NCBI GenBank assembly: GCA_050015495.1
Contig: JBEKBH010000005.1
Span: 83,670-147,669 of the forward strand
Length of the DNA stretch: 64,000 nucleotides
Direction of reading: 5' to 3'
Origin: Palsa-1439 sp050015495
GTDB taxonomy: Bacteria > Verrucomicrobiota > Verrucomicrobiia > Palsa-1439
In this document: in pieces, positions 51,499 to 60,979 of the stretch
How positions within the stretch are numbered: position 1 is the stretch's first letter
Layout: every line of letters begins with the position of its first letter
The notes under the pieces: generated by a model
The model's database searches: none
What the model was told of the DNA's origin: nothing
The model's input: the letters and a program-made list of their open reading frames with translations, nothing else
Program-made: the position numbers and the translations under genes

Positions 51499-53166
51499 CT
51501 ACTGGTTTTTCTCTTCCTCGGCCTGCTCGAACGCGTGTTCGAGATCGACGATCGCCTCGCCCGGCTTGAGCGCGGCTTCGTACTGCTCTTTCTCCGCTTC
51601 GAGCTGGTCGCTGCTGTAATTCGCGGCCTTGATGCTCAATCCGATGCGGCGCTCGGGCGCATCCACTTTGATCACGCGCGCGGTGACTTCGTCGCCCACC
51701 TTGAGCACGTTCTTGATCTTGTCGATGTGCTCCTCGCTGATCTGCGAGATGTGCACGAGGCCTTCGAGCTTGTCGGGCAACTCGATGAACGCGCCAAACG
51801 ACGCCAGCTTCACGATCTTGCCCTTCACCAGGTCGCCCATCTTGTACCGCTGCTCGATGGTCTTCCACGGGTCGTCCTCAATCTGCTTCATGCCGAGCGA
51901 AATCCGCTGGTTGGCGCTGTCCACTTCGAGCACCACCGCGTCCACGGTCTGGCCCTTCTTCAACAACTCTGCCGGATTGGTCACCTTGCGCGACCACGAC
52001 ATGTCGGACACGTGCACCATCCCGTCGATCCCTTCCTCGATCTCCACAAACGCGCCGAAATTCGTCAGGTTCCGCACCTTGCCGCTGATCCGCGTGCCCG
52101 GCGGATATTTCTTCGGCACGTGCGTCCACGGGTTGGCTTCGAGTTGGCGGATGCCGAGGGAAATCTTCTGCTCCTCGCGCTTGATCTCCAGCACGATCGC
52201 ATCGATTTCCTCGCCCACCTTCAACACGTCCGAGGCCCGCGCCACGCGCTTCGTCCACGACAACTCCGACACGTGCACCATGCCCTCGACGCCGTCCTCG
52301 AGTTGCACGAACGCGCCGTAGGGCACCACGCTGACCACTTTGCCGCGGACCTTGCTGCCGACGGGGTATTTCACCTCGACGTTGTCCCACGGGTTACGAT
52401 TGCGTTGCTTGAGCCCGAGCGAGACGCGCTCTTTCTCGCGGTCCACTTCCAAAATCATCACTTCAATCGTGTCGCCCACCTTGAGCAACTCGGACGGATG
52501 ATTGATCCGGCCCCAACTCATGTCGGTGATGTGGAGCAATCCATCCAGGCCATCGAGGTCGATGAACGCGCCGAAATCCGTCAGGTTCTTCACCAAGCCG
52601 CTGCGAATCTGCCCGACCTGCATGCTGGTCATCAGGTTGCGCCGCTTGTCTTCGCGCTCCTGCTCGATCAACTCCCGCCGCGACAGCACAATGTTGTGGC
52701 GCTCCTGGTTGATCTTGACCACCTTGAACTTGTAAGTCTTGCCGAGAAAATCGTCGAGGTTGCGGGGAGGGATCACGTCGATCTGCGAGGCGGGGAGGAA
52801 AGCGTCGACACCGATGTTGACCATCAATCCGCCCTTCACCTTGCCGCGAACCTTGCCGTCGATGGTGCCGCCCTCGGTACAAATGCTCACGATCCGGTCC
52901 CAGTTCTTCTTCTGTTCGGCCCGGGCGTAGGACAACACGACCATCCCGTCGTCGTCCTCGATCTGCTCCAACAACACCTCAATCTCATCCCCCACCTTCA
53001 CGGCATCGGGTTCCTCGAATTCCGAGAGCGAAATCGCCCCCTCCGACTTGTACCCGATATCCACCAACACTTCGTTCGGGCGCACCTCGATGATGCGGCC
53101 CTTGACCAGCATTCCCTCGGTGAATTCTTTCACCTCGGAAAAGAGTTTCTCCATGGCGTTCTGCAT
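51499..53166 (-). CDS. rpsA: 30S ribosomal protein S1
   Basis: 555 residues with six S1 (OB-fold) repeats, the standard bacterial layout: units begin near EGMLVKGRIIEV, GGTIDGKVRGKVKGG, VGQIRSGLVKNLTDFGAF, VGSKVRGKVVSVVPYGAF, PGTRISGKVRNLTNFGAF and MGDLVKGKIVKLASFGAF. The first two bind the ribosome, the others mRNA. AGGAG about 12 nt before the ATG at 53166; the frame is open for 69 further codons that overlap the promoter and are not believed. Confidence 0.97.
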   Translation of the reverse strand: MQNAMEKLFSEVKEFTEGMLVKGRIIEVRPNEVLVDIGYKSEGAISLSEFEEPDAVKVGDEIEVLLEQIEDDDGMVVLSYARAEQKKNWDRIVSICTEGGTIDGKVRGKVKGGLMVNIGVDAFLPASQIDVIPPRNLDDFLGKTYKFKVVKINQERHNIVLSRRELIEQEREDKRRNLMTSMQVGQIRSGLVKNLTDFGAFIDLDGLDGLLHITDMSWGRINHPSELLKVGDTIEVMILEVDREKERVSLGLKQRNRNPWDNVEVKYPVGSKVRGKVVSVVPYGAFVQLEDGVEGMVHVSELSWTKRVARASDVLKVGEEIDAIVLEIKREEQKISLGIRQLEANPWTHVPKKYPPGTRISGKVRNLTNFGAFVEIEEGIDGMVHVSDMSWSRKVTNPAELLKKGQTVDAVVLEVDSANQRISLGMKQIEDDPWKTIEQRYKMGDLVKGKIVKLASFGAFIELPDKLEGLVHISQISEEHIDKIKNVLKVGDEVTARVIKVDAPERRIGLSIKAANYSSDQLEAEKEQYEAALKPGEAIVDLEHAFEQAEEEKNQ

Positions 53167-53232
53167 TACTGTGATTTTTCTCCTGCCCTTGGCAAGGCAC
53201 GACGATGGTGCGGTATGCTGAAAAGGCGGAGC

Positions 53233-53261
53233 ACTATAGGCGTCCCCATGAGCGATGGCAA
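53233..53261 (-). promoter_or_regulatory. rpsA promoter
   Basis: On the minus strand TTGCCA (53261-53256), 17 nt, TATAGT (53238-53233): 5 of 6 bases of each consensus. The predicted start near 53226 gives a leader of about 60 nt. Confidence 0.65.
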
Positions 53262-53444
53262 GCCCTTTCTGGCCGTCGCGTTCCGCACATCCCGGGTGCG
53301 CAAAATTGGGTTTGCTCCACCCGCCGCGCAAGTCTCGATTTGCCTTGCTTCGGCGCCACGGGAAAGTTAGCATCTCCGTGAGCGCGAGGCAGTTGGTTTC
53401 ACCCCCGAAGTGATTGGCGGCCTACAGAGGCTGAGAGGCATACC

Positions 53445-55979
53445 ATGCACCGAAAGCGGTACGGTTGTCTGATCGCGGGATTTCTCGTCTGGATTGCACT
53501 GCCGGCTGTCTTGCACGCGCAGGTCAATAGCTGGATCAATCCATCCAGCGGCAAATGGGAAGTGCCCTCGAACTGGTCTGTCCAGACTCCCTCCATCTTG
53601 CACTCGGCCGAGTTAATCACCAACGCGAACTCCAAGACGGTGTCCATGGATAGCGCAACCGCAGGGGTGACCGGCGCGCTGACCGTCAGTAACCTGACGG
53701 TCGCGGGCGCCAGTGGCGCCACGAACACGCTATCCGTTGCCATGGGCAGTCTGAGCGCCACACTGCACATCCTGAACGGGCTGACGCTGAGCAGCGGTGG
53801 TTCGTTGTTGCTCACGAATTCCACGGTTCAAATCGATTCCGACGCGGGGGTCGGGCCGACCATAGACGGGAATATTTGGGTGAACGGTGGACAATTGACG
53901 GCGACCAATGCGTTCGCGGTGCTGGGCAACACGGGTGCCGGTCAGTTGACGGTCAGTAACGGCACCGTGCAACTCGGTCGCGCGGTCTTCGGATCCAATA
54001 CGTTTTCCACGGGCACGATGACGCTGGCGGGAGGCAGTGTCATCGCTTCCAATCTTTTCGTCGGACAGGCGAGCAATGCCGTGGGAGCGGTCTGGGTCAC
54101 CGGCGGGAGCCTGATAATGACGAATTTCGCGCCATCGGGAACGATTATCGGGGTCTCTGGCCCGGGCCAATTTACGTTGTCAAACGGCACGGTGCATACC
54201 TACAGTTTGCTTGGGGGCTTTCATAACGCCGGTACCGTCACCATTGCTGGCGGAACGCTGAGTGTGGTCACGTTTCAGTTCGGTTTTTATCCGGGATCCA
54301 CCGGCACGTTGTGGGTTACAGGGGGGCAAGTGATTTCCACGAACGGCGGCCTCTTCGAGGCGAACGGCGTCACTCAAATGGCGGTCTCGAATGGGACGTG
54401 CCTGTTTCGCGATCTGTATGTTGGACAGGGATTGGGAGGTCTTGGGACCTTTACGCTCGCCGGGGGGACGGTCAACTGTGGGGCGGCCTTTTCGTCCAAT
54501 ATCTTCCTGGCGGCATCCATGAATTCAACGGGCACCATGTGGATTACCGGCGGCCAATTGATCGCCACGAACAACATGCAGACCATGTACGTGGGCGAGG
54601 AAGGAATTGGTCAACTGGTCGTCTCCAACGGATCCGTCGCCGTGGGCAATCTCTACTGCGGGACGCTCGCGTCCGGGACCATCACGATAGCCGGCGGATC
54701 GTTCTCGGTGATGCGCAACAGCATTGTGGCCCTGGGCGGGCCCAACCTCACGGGGACGGTTTCCGTGACGAGTGGACAACTGGTTGCCACCAACGGCGAC
54801 TTCGTTCTGGGCTGTTTTGGTAACGCGCCGTTAACCGTGTCTGGCGGCACGGTCGTGATGCGTTCGATGACCATCTCATCCAACTATTCTGCCACCGGCT
54901 CGCTCACGATCCCCGCGGGTCAGGTCACCGTCTTTGACAAGCTCGTTGTCGGCGATTGCGGCACCAACGCCATCGGCCGGATTACCGTCAACGGCGGCAC
55001 GCTCTACGTCACCAATGCCACGCACACCGGCTACCTCGATCTGCGCGATGGCACGCTCACCGTCAGTGCTGGAGGTGTATTGATTGCCGACGAGTTGGTG
55101 ATGACCAACACCTGCGGTCTGTTCGTGCGCAACGGGGGGACTGCGTCGTTTGGGACGCTGATGCTCGCCACGAACCTGAGCGCGGTCGGCGATGGCATCC
55201 CGAACGGATGGAAACAGCAGTACGGCCTCGACCCGTTGGATCCCAACCTGGCCAGCGAGGACCTCGATGGTTCCGGGTTCACTGTCTTGCAAGACTATCT
55301 GGCCGGACTCGACCCGAACAATCCCGCGTCGGCGTTTCGCATCACAGCGATCACGCCAGTCGGTACCGATATCCGGGTGTACTTCACGTCTGTCGGCGGG
55401 AAGTATTATTCCCTGCAAAGGTCCGACTTCATGGGCGGCGCGTGGACAGCTATCGTGACGAATATCCCCGGCAACGATGCCATCCAATGGGTCAAAGATA
55501 TCGGCGCGGCCACGCGCACCAGCGCGTTCTACCAAATCCTGCTCGATCAGTTGACCAACGCCCCGCCGGTGGACAGCGATGGCGATGGCGTACCGGACTG
55601 GTGGACACAAGAATATTTCGGCCATCCCACGGGTCAGGCGGCGGACAACTCACTGGCGACGGACGATCCCGACGGCACTGGATTTACCGTCCTGCAGGAT
55701 TACCTGGCCGGCCTTGACCCGACCAACAGCGCGTCGTCGTTCCGGATCATCTCAATCGCGCCCAGTGGCATCGACTTGTTGGTGACGTGGACGATGGGTC
55801 CCAATAGGACAAACGCGCTGCAAGCGACTGCGGGTGACGCGACCGGCAACTATAACACCAACAACTTCCTCGACATCTTCACCGTCACCAACACCGTCGG
55901 CACGACCACCAACTACCTCGATACGGGCGCGGCGACCAACTTCCCCGCCAGATACTATCGTGTGCGTCTAATACCATAA
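53445..55979 (+). CDS. Secreted beta-repeat protein with two Verrucomicrobia-type Asp-rich C-terminal modules
   Basis: 844 residues. Signal peptide (IAGFLVWIALPAVLHAQ) then about residues 25-580 of degenerate beta-solenoid repeats ('G.l.VtgGqliaTN......G.g.ltvSnGtv'), like autotransporter-associated strands. The C-terminal part has two copies of a module 'DGxGFTVLQDYLAGLDPxN..S.FRI' (near residues 605-640 and 745-780), the second preceded by DSDGDGVPDWWTQEYFG, a calcium-binding type-3-like turn. No membrane anchor follows. Probably a surface or secreted adhesive or carbohydrate-associated protein. AGAGG lies 8 nt before the ATG. Confidence 0.82.
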   Translation: MHRKRYGCLIAGFLVWIALPAVLHAQVNSWINPSSGKWEVPSNWSVQTPSILHSAELITNANSKTVSMDSATAGVTGALTVSNLTVAGASGATNTLSVAMGSLSATLHILNGLTLSSGGSLLLTNSTVQIDSDAGVGPTIDGNIWVNGGQLTATNAFAVLGNTGAGQLTVSNGTVQLGRAVFGSNTFSTGTMTLAGGSVIASNLFVGQASNAVGAVWVTGGSLIMTNFAPSGTIIGVSGPGQFTLSNGTVHTYSLLGGFHNAGTVTIAGGTLSVVTFQFGFYPGSTGTLWVTGGQVISTNGGLFEANGVTQMAVSNGTCLFRDLYVGQGLGGLGTFTLAGGTVNCGAAFSSNIFLAASMNSTGTMWITGGQLIATNNMQTMYVGEEGIGQLVVSNGSVAVGNLYCGTLASGTITIAGGSFSVMRNSIVALGGPNLTGTVSVTSGQLVATNGDFVLGCFGNAPLTVSGGTVVMRSMTISSNYSATGSLTIPAGQVTVFDKLVVGDCGTNAIGRITVNGGTLYVTNATHTGYLDLRDGTLTVSAGGVLIADELVMTNTCGLFVRNGGTASFGTLMLATNLSAVGDGIPNGWKQQYGLDPLDPNLASEDLDGSGFTVLQDYLAGLDPNNPASAFRITAITPVGTDIRVYFTSVGGKYYSLQRSDFMGGAWTAIVTNIPGNDAIQWVKDIGAATRTSAFYQILLDQLTNAPPVDSDGDGVPDWWTQEYFGHPTGQAADNSLATDDPDGTGFTVLQDYLAGLDPTNSASSFRIISIAPSGIDLLVTWTMGPNRTNALQATAGDATGNYNTNNFLDIFTVTNTVGTTTNYLDTGAATNFPARYYRVRLIP

Positions 55980-56131
55980 GTGGTTGCCGCGAAAACGACG
56001 TCGCGGCGTCTCGTGCTGCCAGTGCAGCACTCGGCTCTACCGCGTCCGGCTTGTCCCGTAGGGGCTTGTCCCGAGTCTTGAGGGGCTGGTGCCAGCCGCG
56101 GCTGTGTTGCGTGTGGCCTCACAAGAAGCGC

Positions 56132-56160
56132 TTGCGCGAAGTATTTCAACGGTGTAAGAT
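56132..56160 (+). promoter_or_regulatory. Possible promoter of the kinase/receiver operon
   Basis: TTGCGC (56132-56137), 17 nt, TAAGAT (56155-56160); a weak match but correctly spaced, 38 nt before the kinase start. Confidence 0.3.
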
Positions 56161-56198
56161 ACCAGTGAGGGGCCACGTTACCGGGTGAGGTAATGTGA

Positions 56199-58211
56199 TT
56201 GGTTTTCCCGAGCGAAAGCGCGGGGGCAACGGTTCGTTTGAGACCAATGGATTCTGCTCGCCTTTCTGGTGGCTGCACGAAGAAATACGCGGTTTTCGTG
56301 GTGGATCGCGAGGGCCGTGTCACCTCATGGGATGCTGGTGCCGAGAAGCTGGCAGACTATCGGCGCGAGGAAATTATTGGTCAGCACTTTTCCCGCTTTT
56401 ACCCGGATGAGGACGTTCGGGAGGGCAAACCAGAGATCGAACTGAAGCGCGCGGAAACCGAGGGCAGTTACGAAGCCGACGGTTGGCAAGTGCGAAAGGA
56501 CGGTTCTCGCTTTTGGGCGCACCGCGTGATGGTCGCGCTCTGCGACGAGAAGGGCGCTGTCAGTGGATTCGCGACGGTGGCGCGCGACATCACCAAGGAA
56601 CAGCGGCCCGAAGAGGCATTGGCGCAAAACGACTGGCAGGTCCGCAACAGTCTGGCCCGGACGGAACAAGCTCTCCACCGAGCCGAAGACCTGCTGGAGG
56701 CCGTGCCCGATCCCGTTGTGGTGGTTGACCGAGACGGCTTGATCCAGCAGGTTAATCGCCAGACGGAAAAAGCGTTTGGTTACGAGCGGCAGGAGATGAT
56801 CGGCAAGCCGATCGAAATGTTGGTCCCCGAACGATTTCGCGCGGCCCATGTAGGGCATCGCAAGGAGTACCACAAGAATCCCAGCACTCGCCCCATGGGC
56901 GTCAACATGGACTTGTTTGCGCGGCGCAAGGACACCACCGAGTTTCCGGTGGAGGTCAGTCTGAGTCCACTGGCGACGCCGGGCGGCCCGGTGGTCATCG
57001 GCACCATCCGGGATATAACCAGCCGGAAACGCGAGGAGGAACAATGCCATCTGCGCGCTGCGGCACTGGAAGCGGCGGCCAACAGCATTATGATCACCGA
57101 CCGGACCGGTACCATCGCCTGGGTCAATCCGGCCTTTTCGCAGTTGACGGGTTACACACCCCAAGAAGTGGTCGGTAGCCAGCCACGACTGCTAAAATCG
57201 GGCCACCACGAGCCGGAGTTCTACGCCGGGATGTGGGGAACGGTACTCGGCGGCAGGGTCTGGCATGGCGAGGTGGCCAATCGCCGCAAAGACGGCAGCA
57301 CGTACGTCGAGGAAATGACGATCACGCCGGTGCGTAGCGGCAAGGACGAAATCACGCATTTTGTGGCCATCAAGCAGGATGTCACGGCGCGCAAACAAAC
57401 CGAGGCGGCGCTGGCGCAGAGGACGGAAGAGTTGGCCCGGGCCAACGTCGAGTTGGATAAGATGCGGCGGGAACAGTTGGAACTGAAGGATCAGTTTGTT
57501 TCACATGTCTCCCACGAACTGCGTTCGCCGCTGGCGGCGATCCATCAGTTTGTGAGCATTTTGTTGGATGGACTGGCCGGTGAATTGACCCCGGACCAGA
57601 AGGAGTACCTGCAAATCGCGTTCAGGAACGTCGGGCAGCTCCAGGCGATGATCGATGATCTGCTGGAAGTCCTGAAAACCGACGCCGGCAAACTGGTCGT
57701 CAACCCGGAGTCGATCTCGGTGGCGAAGATCATTGACGAGCAGGTGCAGGCGGTTCGAGCCGAAGCGGAAGGCAAACAGCTCACCATCACCATCGAGGTG
57801 GCGCCCGCCTTGCCGTTGGTCCAAGCCGATCCCCACCGGCTCCGCCAAATCCTCACCAACCTTCTCGGCAATGCGATAAAGTTCACACCCGCAGGCGGAA
57901 CCGTTCTGGTGCAGGCGTCGGTGTTCGCAACGGATCGGTCGTTCGTTTGTGTTTCTATTGCCGATACCGGCATCGGGATTCCTATCGCCGAGCAAGAACA
58001 GGTTTTTGGTCGGCTCCACCAGTTGCCTTCCGATATTGCCTCGAGCCGCAGGGGATTGGGACTCGGGCTGTACATCTGCCGCGAACTGGTGAAACGGCAT
58101 GGGGGACAAATCTGGGTCGAGAGCGACGCGGGCCACGGGAGCACGTTCTCGTTCACGCTCCCCGTCCAAACCGGGCACGAGGCAACCAGCGGTCCTGTCG
58201 AAAAAAGTTGA
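56199..58211 (+). CDS. PAS-domain sensor histidine kinase
   Basis: About 670 residues, soluble (no membrane helix). Three PAS domains at about residues 27-135, 165-285 and 285-405 (VVDREGRVTSWDAGAEKLAD; VVDRDGLIQQVNRQTEKAFGY; ITDRTGTIAWVNPAFSQLTGY), a coiled-coil linker, then a HisKA domain with FVSHVSHELRSPLAAI (phospho-His) and a HATPase with NLLGNAIKF, DTGIGI and GLGLGLYI. The TTG at 56199 has GAGG 8 nt upstream; the ATG at 56247 is an alternative. It is followed by four single-receiver genes on the same strand. Confidence 0.9.
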   Translation: MVFPSESAGATVRLRPMDSARLSGGCTKKYAVFVVDREGRVTSWDAGAEKLADYRREEIIGQHFSRFYPDEDVREGKPEIELKRAETEGSYEADGWQVRKDGSRFWAHRVMVALCDEKGAVSGFATVARDITKEQRPEEALAQNDWQVRNSLARTEQALHRAEDLLEAVPDPVVVVDRDGLIQQVNRQTEKAFGYERQEMIGKPIEMLVPERFRAAHVGHRKEYHKNPSTRPMGVNMDLFARRKDTTEFPVEVSLSPLATPGGPVVIGTIRDITSRKREEEQCHLRAAALEAAANSIMITDRTGTIAWVNPAFSQLTGYTPQEVVGSQPRLLKSGHHEPEFYAGMWGTVLGGRVWHGEVANRRKDGSTYVEEMTITPVRSGKDEITHFVAIKQDVTARKQTEAALAQRTEELARANVELDKMRREQLELKDQFVSHVSHELRSPLAAIHQFVSILLDGLAGELTPDQKEYLQIAFRNVGQLQAMIDDLLEVLKTDAGKLVVNPESISVAKIIDEQVQAVRAEAEGKQLTITIEVAPALPLVQADPHRLRQILTNLLGNAIKFTPAGGTVLVQASVFATDRSFVCVSIADTGIGIPIAEQEQVFGRLHQLPSDIASSRRGLGLGLYICRELVKRHGGQIWVESDAGHGSTFSFTLPVQTGHEATSGPVEKS

Positions 58212-58249
58212 CATTGAGTGGCATGGTCTAAGCTCTCTAGCCTGCCTTT

Positions 58250-58693
58250 GTGAATGCAACGCTGGCGCCAGCATACACACCTGTGGGTCGAGCCGTAGCG
58301 AGCCGTCACCGTATCCTGTTGGTGGATGACGACCAGGATTTGCGGCTGGGGCTCCAGGTTCGTCTCACCGCCTGCGGGTTTCAGGTTGATTGCGCCGAAG
58401 ATGGCAGCCACGCCATCCACGCCGTGGACCAGCAAAGGCCGGACGTCATCATTCTCGACCTCACCATGCCCGCCACGGGCGGATTCCGCGTCTTGGATTG
58501 GCTCAGGGGTCACGCGGCGGTGGCCAATATCCCGGTCATCGTGGTGACGGCCCGCGATGCCATTTGCTATAAGGCCGACGCGTTGGCCGCGGGAGCGGTG
58601 GCATTCTTTCAAAAGCCCGTCGACAACCACGAATTGCTGGCGGAGATCGTTCGCGTTCTTAAGAAAGCCGCCGCAAACGCGAGACAAGCATAA
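58250..58693 (+). CDS. Stand-alone response-regulator receiver (1 of 4)
   Basis: 147 residues, one receiver domain with a 20-residue N-terminal extension. Acid pocket LLVDDDQD, phospho-acceptor in VIILDLTMP, switch residue in VVTARD, and lysine in FFQKPVD are all intact. No output domain. GTG start, 38 nt after the kinase stop. The ILDL(T/G)(M/L)P and FFQKP segments are shared with the next genes, so the four look like tandem duplicates. Confidence 0.88.
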   Translation: MNATLAPAYTPVGRAVASRHRILLVDDDQDLRLGLQVRLTACGFQVDCAEDGSHAIHAVDQQRPDVIILDLTMPATGGFRVLDWLRGHAAVANIPVIVVTARDAICYKADALAAGAVAFFQKPVDNHELLAEIVRVLKKAAANARQA

Positions 58694-58720
58694 CTCGAAA
58701 GAAGGGGAGACAACGAACAC

Positions 58721-59173
58721 ATGGCGAATCAGGGGAAAATTCTGGTAGTCGACGATGATCAGGACATGATCATGGGTTTGACGGTGCGTCTGAAGGCAAA
58801 CGGGTTCAGTGTCGTTGCGGCAGCCGACGCGCCGACAGCGCTCACCGTGGCGATGAAGGAGCAGCCCGACTTGGTGATCCTGGACCTCGGGTTGCCGGGT
58901 GGGCATGGCCTGGAGGTGTTGCGGCGATTCCGCACGAACGCGAAGTTCATGTTGATCCCGATTATAATCCTGAGCTCTCAACCGGCGGCCATCATCGAAA
59001 AGCTCTCGTTGAAAGGCGGCGCGCAAGCCTTCTTCCAGAAGCCGGCGGACACCCGCAAATTGTTTGCCGCGATTGACAGGCTTTTGGATGGCACGTCGCT
59101 ACCGGTCGCCGCTGGTGAGAACATTGGGGACTCCTTGCGGAGCCGGGTCGCGGGTTCGATTCAGGACGGGTAA
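58721..59173 (+). CDS. Stand-alone response-regulator receiver (2 of 4)
   Basis: 150 residues. LVVDDDQD acid pocket, VILDLGLPGG phospho-acceptor, ILSSQP switch serine, FFQKPAD lysine. A 25-residue tail after the receiver has no recognisable output fold. AAGGGGAG lies 12 nt before the ATG. Confidence 0.88.
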   Translation: MANQGKILVVDDDQDMIMGLTVRLKANGFSVVAAADAPTALTVAMKEQPDLVILDLGLPGGHGLEVLRRFRTNAKFMLIPIIILSSQPAAIIEKLSLKGGAQAFFQKPADTRKLFAAIDRLLDGTSLPVAAGENIGDSLRSRVAGSIQDG

Positions 59174-59180
59174 TCGCGCG

Positions 59181-59594
59181 ATGGATCCCAAGAGAATACT
59201 GGTGGTAGAAGACGACCGGGATTTGGCGTTGGGGTTGCGCGTTTGGCTGAAAGCCCGCGGGTATGATGGGGCGGTGTCCACGAGCGGCGCGGAGGCCATC
59301 GACCAAATGACGAGGTGGCAGCCCGACCTCGTGTTGCTGGATCTGGGGCTGCCGGATGAGGACGGACTGCAAGTTCTTGGTCGAATGCGGGCGAACCCGC
59401 TCTTGGCGGGTATTCCGGTGGTGATATTGACCGCTGGCGAAGCGGCGTTGAAAAAGGTGCAGGCCTTCAGCAGCGGGGCGGAAGCGTTTCTGTGCAAGCC
59501 GGTCGACCGTTTGGATTTGCAGCGGACAATCGAACACGTACTGCAAGCGCAAGAGAGAACGCCGTTGCGGGTCGAAGCCACCCAGGCGCCATGA
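59181..59594 (+). CDS. Stand-alone response-regulator receiver (3 of 4)
   Basis: 137 residues starting MDPKRILVVEDDRD at 59181, 7 nt after the previous stop. Phospho-acceptor VLLDLGLPDEDG, switch ILTAGE, lysine FLCKPVD. The frame is open upstream to 59064 but that stretch overlaps the previous gene. Ends with a short Gln-rich tail. Confidence 0.88.
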   Translation: MDPKRILVVEDDRDLALGLRVWLKARGYDGAVSTSGAEAIDQMTRWQPDLVLLDLGLPDEDGLQVLGRMRANPLLAGIPVVILTAGEAALKKVQAFSSGAEAFLCKPVDRLDLQRTIEHVLQAQERTPLRVEATQAP

Positions 59595-59600
59595 GGACGC

Positions 59601-60002
59601 ATGCAGCAGAAGAATATTCTGATTGTCGACGATGATGATGACTTGCGGCTCGGCTTGGCCACTCGTTTGAGGGCGAACGGCTATCGCGTGCAAACCGCCC
59701 GCGACGTGTTGACGGCGATACACCAAGCCGAAGCGGACCGACCGGACCTGGTGGTCATGGACGTCTGTCTTCCTGCGGGAAATGGTATCTTGCTGATGGA
59801 CAGGCTTCGAGAGGTCGAAGGATGCGCGTCGCTGCCCATGGTGGTCATCACCGGGAACAATCCCAGCCTTCTCCGATCCGAAGCCCTGAGGCATTCCGCC
59901 AGGGACTTTTTTCAGAAACCAGTGAACAATCAAGAACTCCTGGCGTCGATCCACAACGCGGTGTATCCGGAGTCGGCGGTACGTCCAACTCGACCGCGGT
60001 AA
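59601..60002 (+). CDS. Stand-alone response-regulator receiver (4 of 4)
   Basis: 133 residues. LIVDDDDD acid pocket, VVMDVCLPAG phospho-acceptor, VITGNN switch, FFQKPVN lysine. Starts 6 nt after gene 3. Last gene of the operon; convergent with a methyltransferase 78 nt away, with a short hairpin (60074-60094) in the gap. Confidence 0.88.
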   Translation: MQQKNILIVDDDDDLRLGLATRLRANGYRVQTARDVLTAIHQAEADRPDLVVMDVCLPAGNGILLMDRLREVEGCASLPMVVITGNNPSLLRSEALRHSARDFFQKPVNNQELLASIHNAVYPESAVRPTRPR

Positions 60003-60080
60003 TTGGATCCGCTGTCCCGGCAAATCCCTCGTGCCACGGGAGGTAAGCTCCTTTCCCACAAGCTTGCGCCTGCCCCCCGT

Positions 60081-60878
60081 TCACCGAGCGGGGGCTCGGA
60101 ACGTCAGCAGATAACCTTTCCCGCCCCAAACCTCTTCATAGACGGGATCGCTGACTCCGGGCGGGACCCACTCTCGCGGGCGAAAATCCGTCGGGGCATC
60201 CTTGAAGTACGATCGCGTCAATGGACTCCGCTGATAATTGCTCGTCACCACATCCTTCGTTTCGTCCCCGATCAGGATCAGCGCCCCGGGTTTGGCGACC
60301 CGGACCATTTCCTTCACGGCCACGGCGGGCTGATCGAAGAAATTGATTCCCCCCAGATGCATCACGACATCGAACGACCGATCGGCCAACGGCAGCCGCT
60401 CGGCGTTGGCTTGCACCAGCAACGACGTCTCGCGATAGGGGCTCAGCCGTGGCTGGCACCGCCGCAGCATCCCCATCGACAGGTCCAATCCAACCAGCTC
60501 GATCTGCTTCAGGTCAACCTGCGCGGCGAAATACGGCAGGTCCACGCCGGTCCCGATCGACGTGTATAAAAACCGGTCCCCGGGCTTGAGCGACAGCTTC
60601 GACGCAAGTTGCCGTCGCAATTCGCTGAGTTTCCCCCGAAGATACAGGTCGCCCACTTTCTGGAAGAGGTCATAGCCATACGACATCCAGTCGTACATTC
60701 TCTGGAACTTGAGATTCTGCGGACCCAGCTCGGCGGAATCGAGCAGCACCGGGATGGACTCGACAATCGGATAACGCCTCTGGCTCGCCCTGTTGACGAG
60801 GTGATCGCCGTCGAGTTCCAACGGCTCCAACCCCACAGGGTCCCGCAAAAGTGACAGCAGTCTTGTCGGAAGAACCAT
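60081..60878 (-). CDS. Methyltransferase with Trm112-like N-terminus (UbiE/type-11)
   Basis: 265 residues. The first 50 residues (LLSLLRDPVGLEPLELDGDHLVNRASQRRYPIVESIPVLL) have the Trm112-like pattern but without the cysteines. A class I methyltransferase follows, with an unusual motif I (RFLYTSIGTGVDLPYFA), VGLDLSMGML, and AERLPLADRSFDVVMHLGG. Substrate may be a quinone, lipid or other small molecule. Divergent from marC. Confidence 0.82.
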   Translation of the reverse strand: MVLPTRLLSLLRDPVGLEPLELDGDHLVNRASQRRYPIVESIPVLLDSAELGPQNLKFQRMYDWMSYGYDLFQKVGDLYLRGKLSELRRQLASKLSLKPGDRFLYTSIGTGVDLPYFAAQVDLKQIELVGLDLSMGMLRRCQPRLSPYRETSLLVQANAERLPLADRSFDVVMHLGGINFFDQPAVAVKEMVRVAKPGALILIGDETKDVVTSNYQRSPLTRSYFKDAPTDFRPREWVPPGVSDPVYEEVWGGKGYLLTFRAPAR

Positions 60879-60979
60879 GCGAGCCGAACTGTATCAGACC
60901 GGCTCGGGAACACAAAGGCGAACCCATGTCGGCTTGCGTTGCGCGTCGAAGTTTGCGATGGTCAATGCCTCGGAGAACG

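Noticed and set aside
51535..53370. 611-codon plus-strand frame opposite rpsA
   Set aside because: Mirror of the S1 repeats, His/Leu-rich and periodic only because rpsA is.
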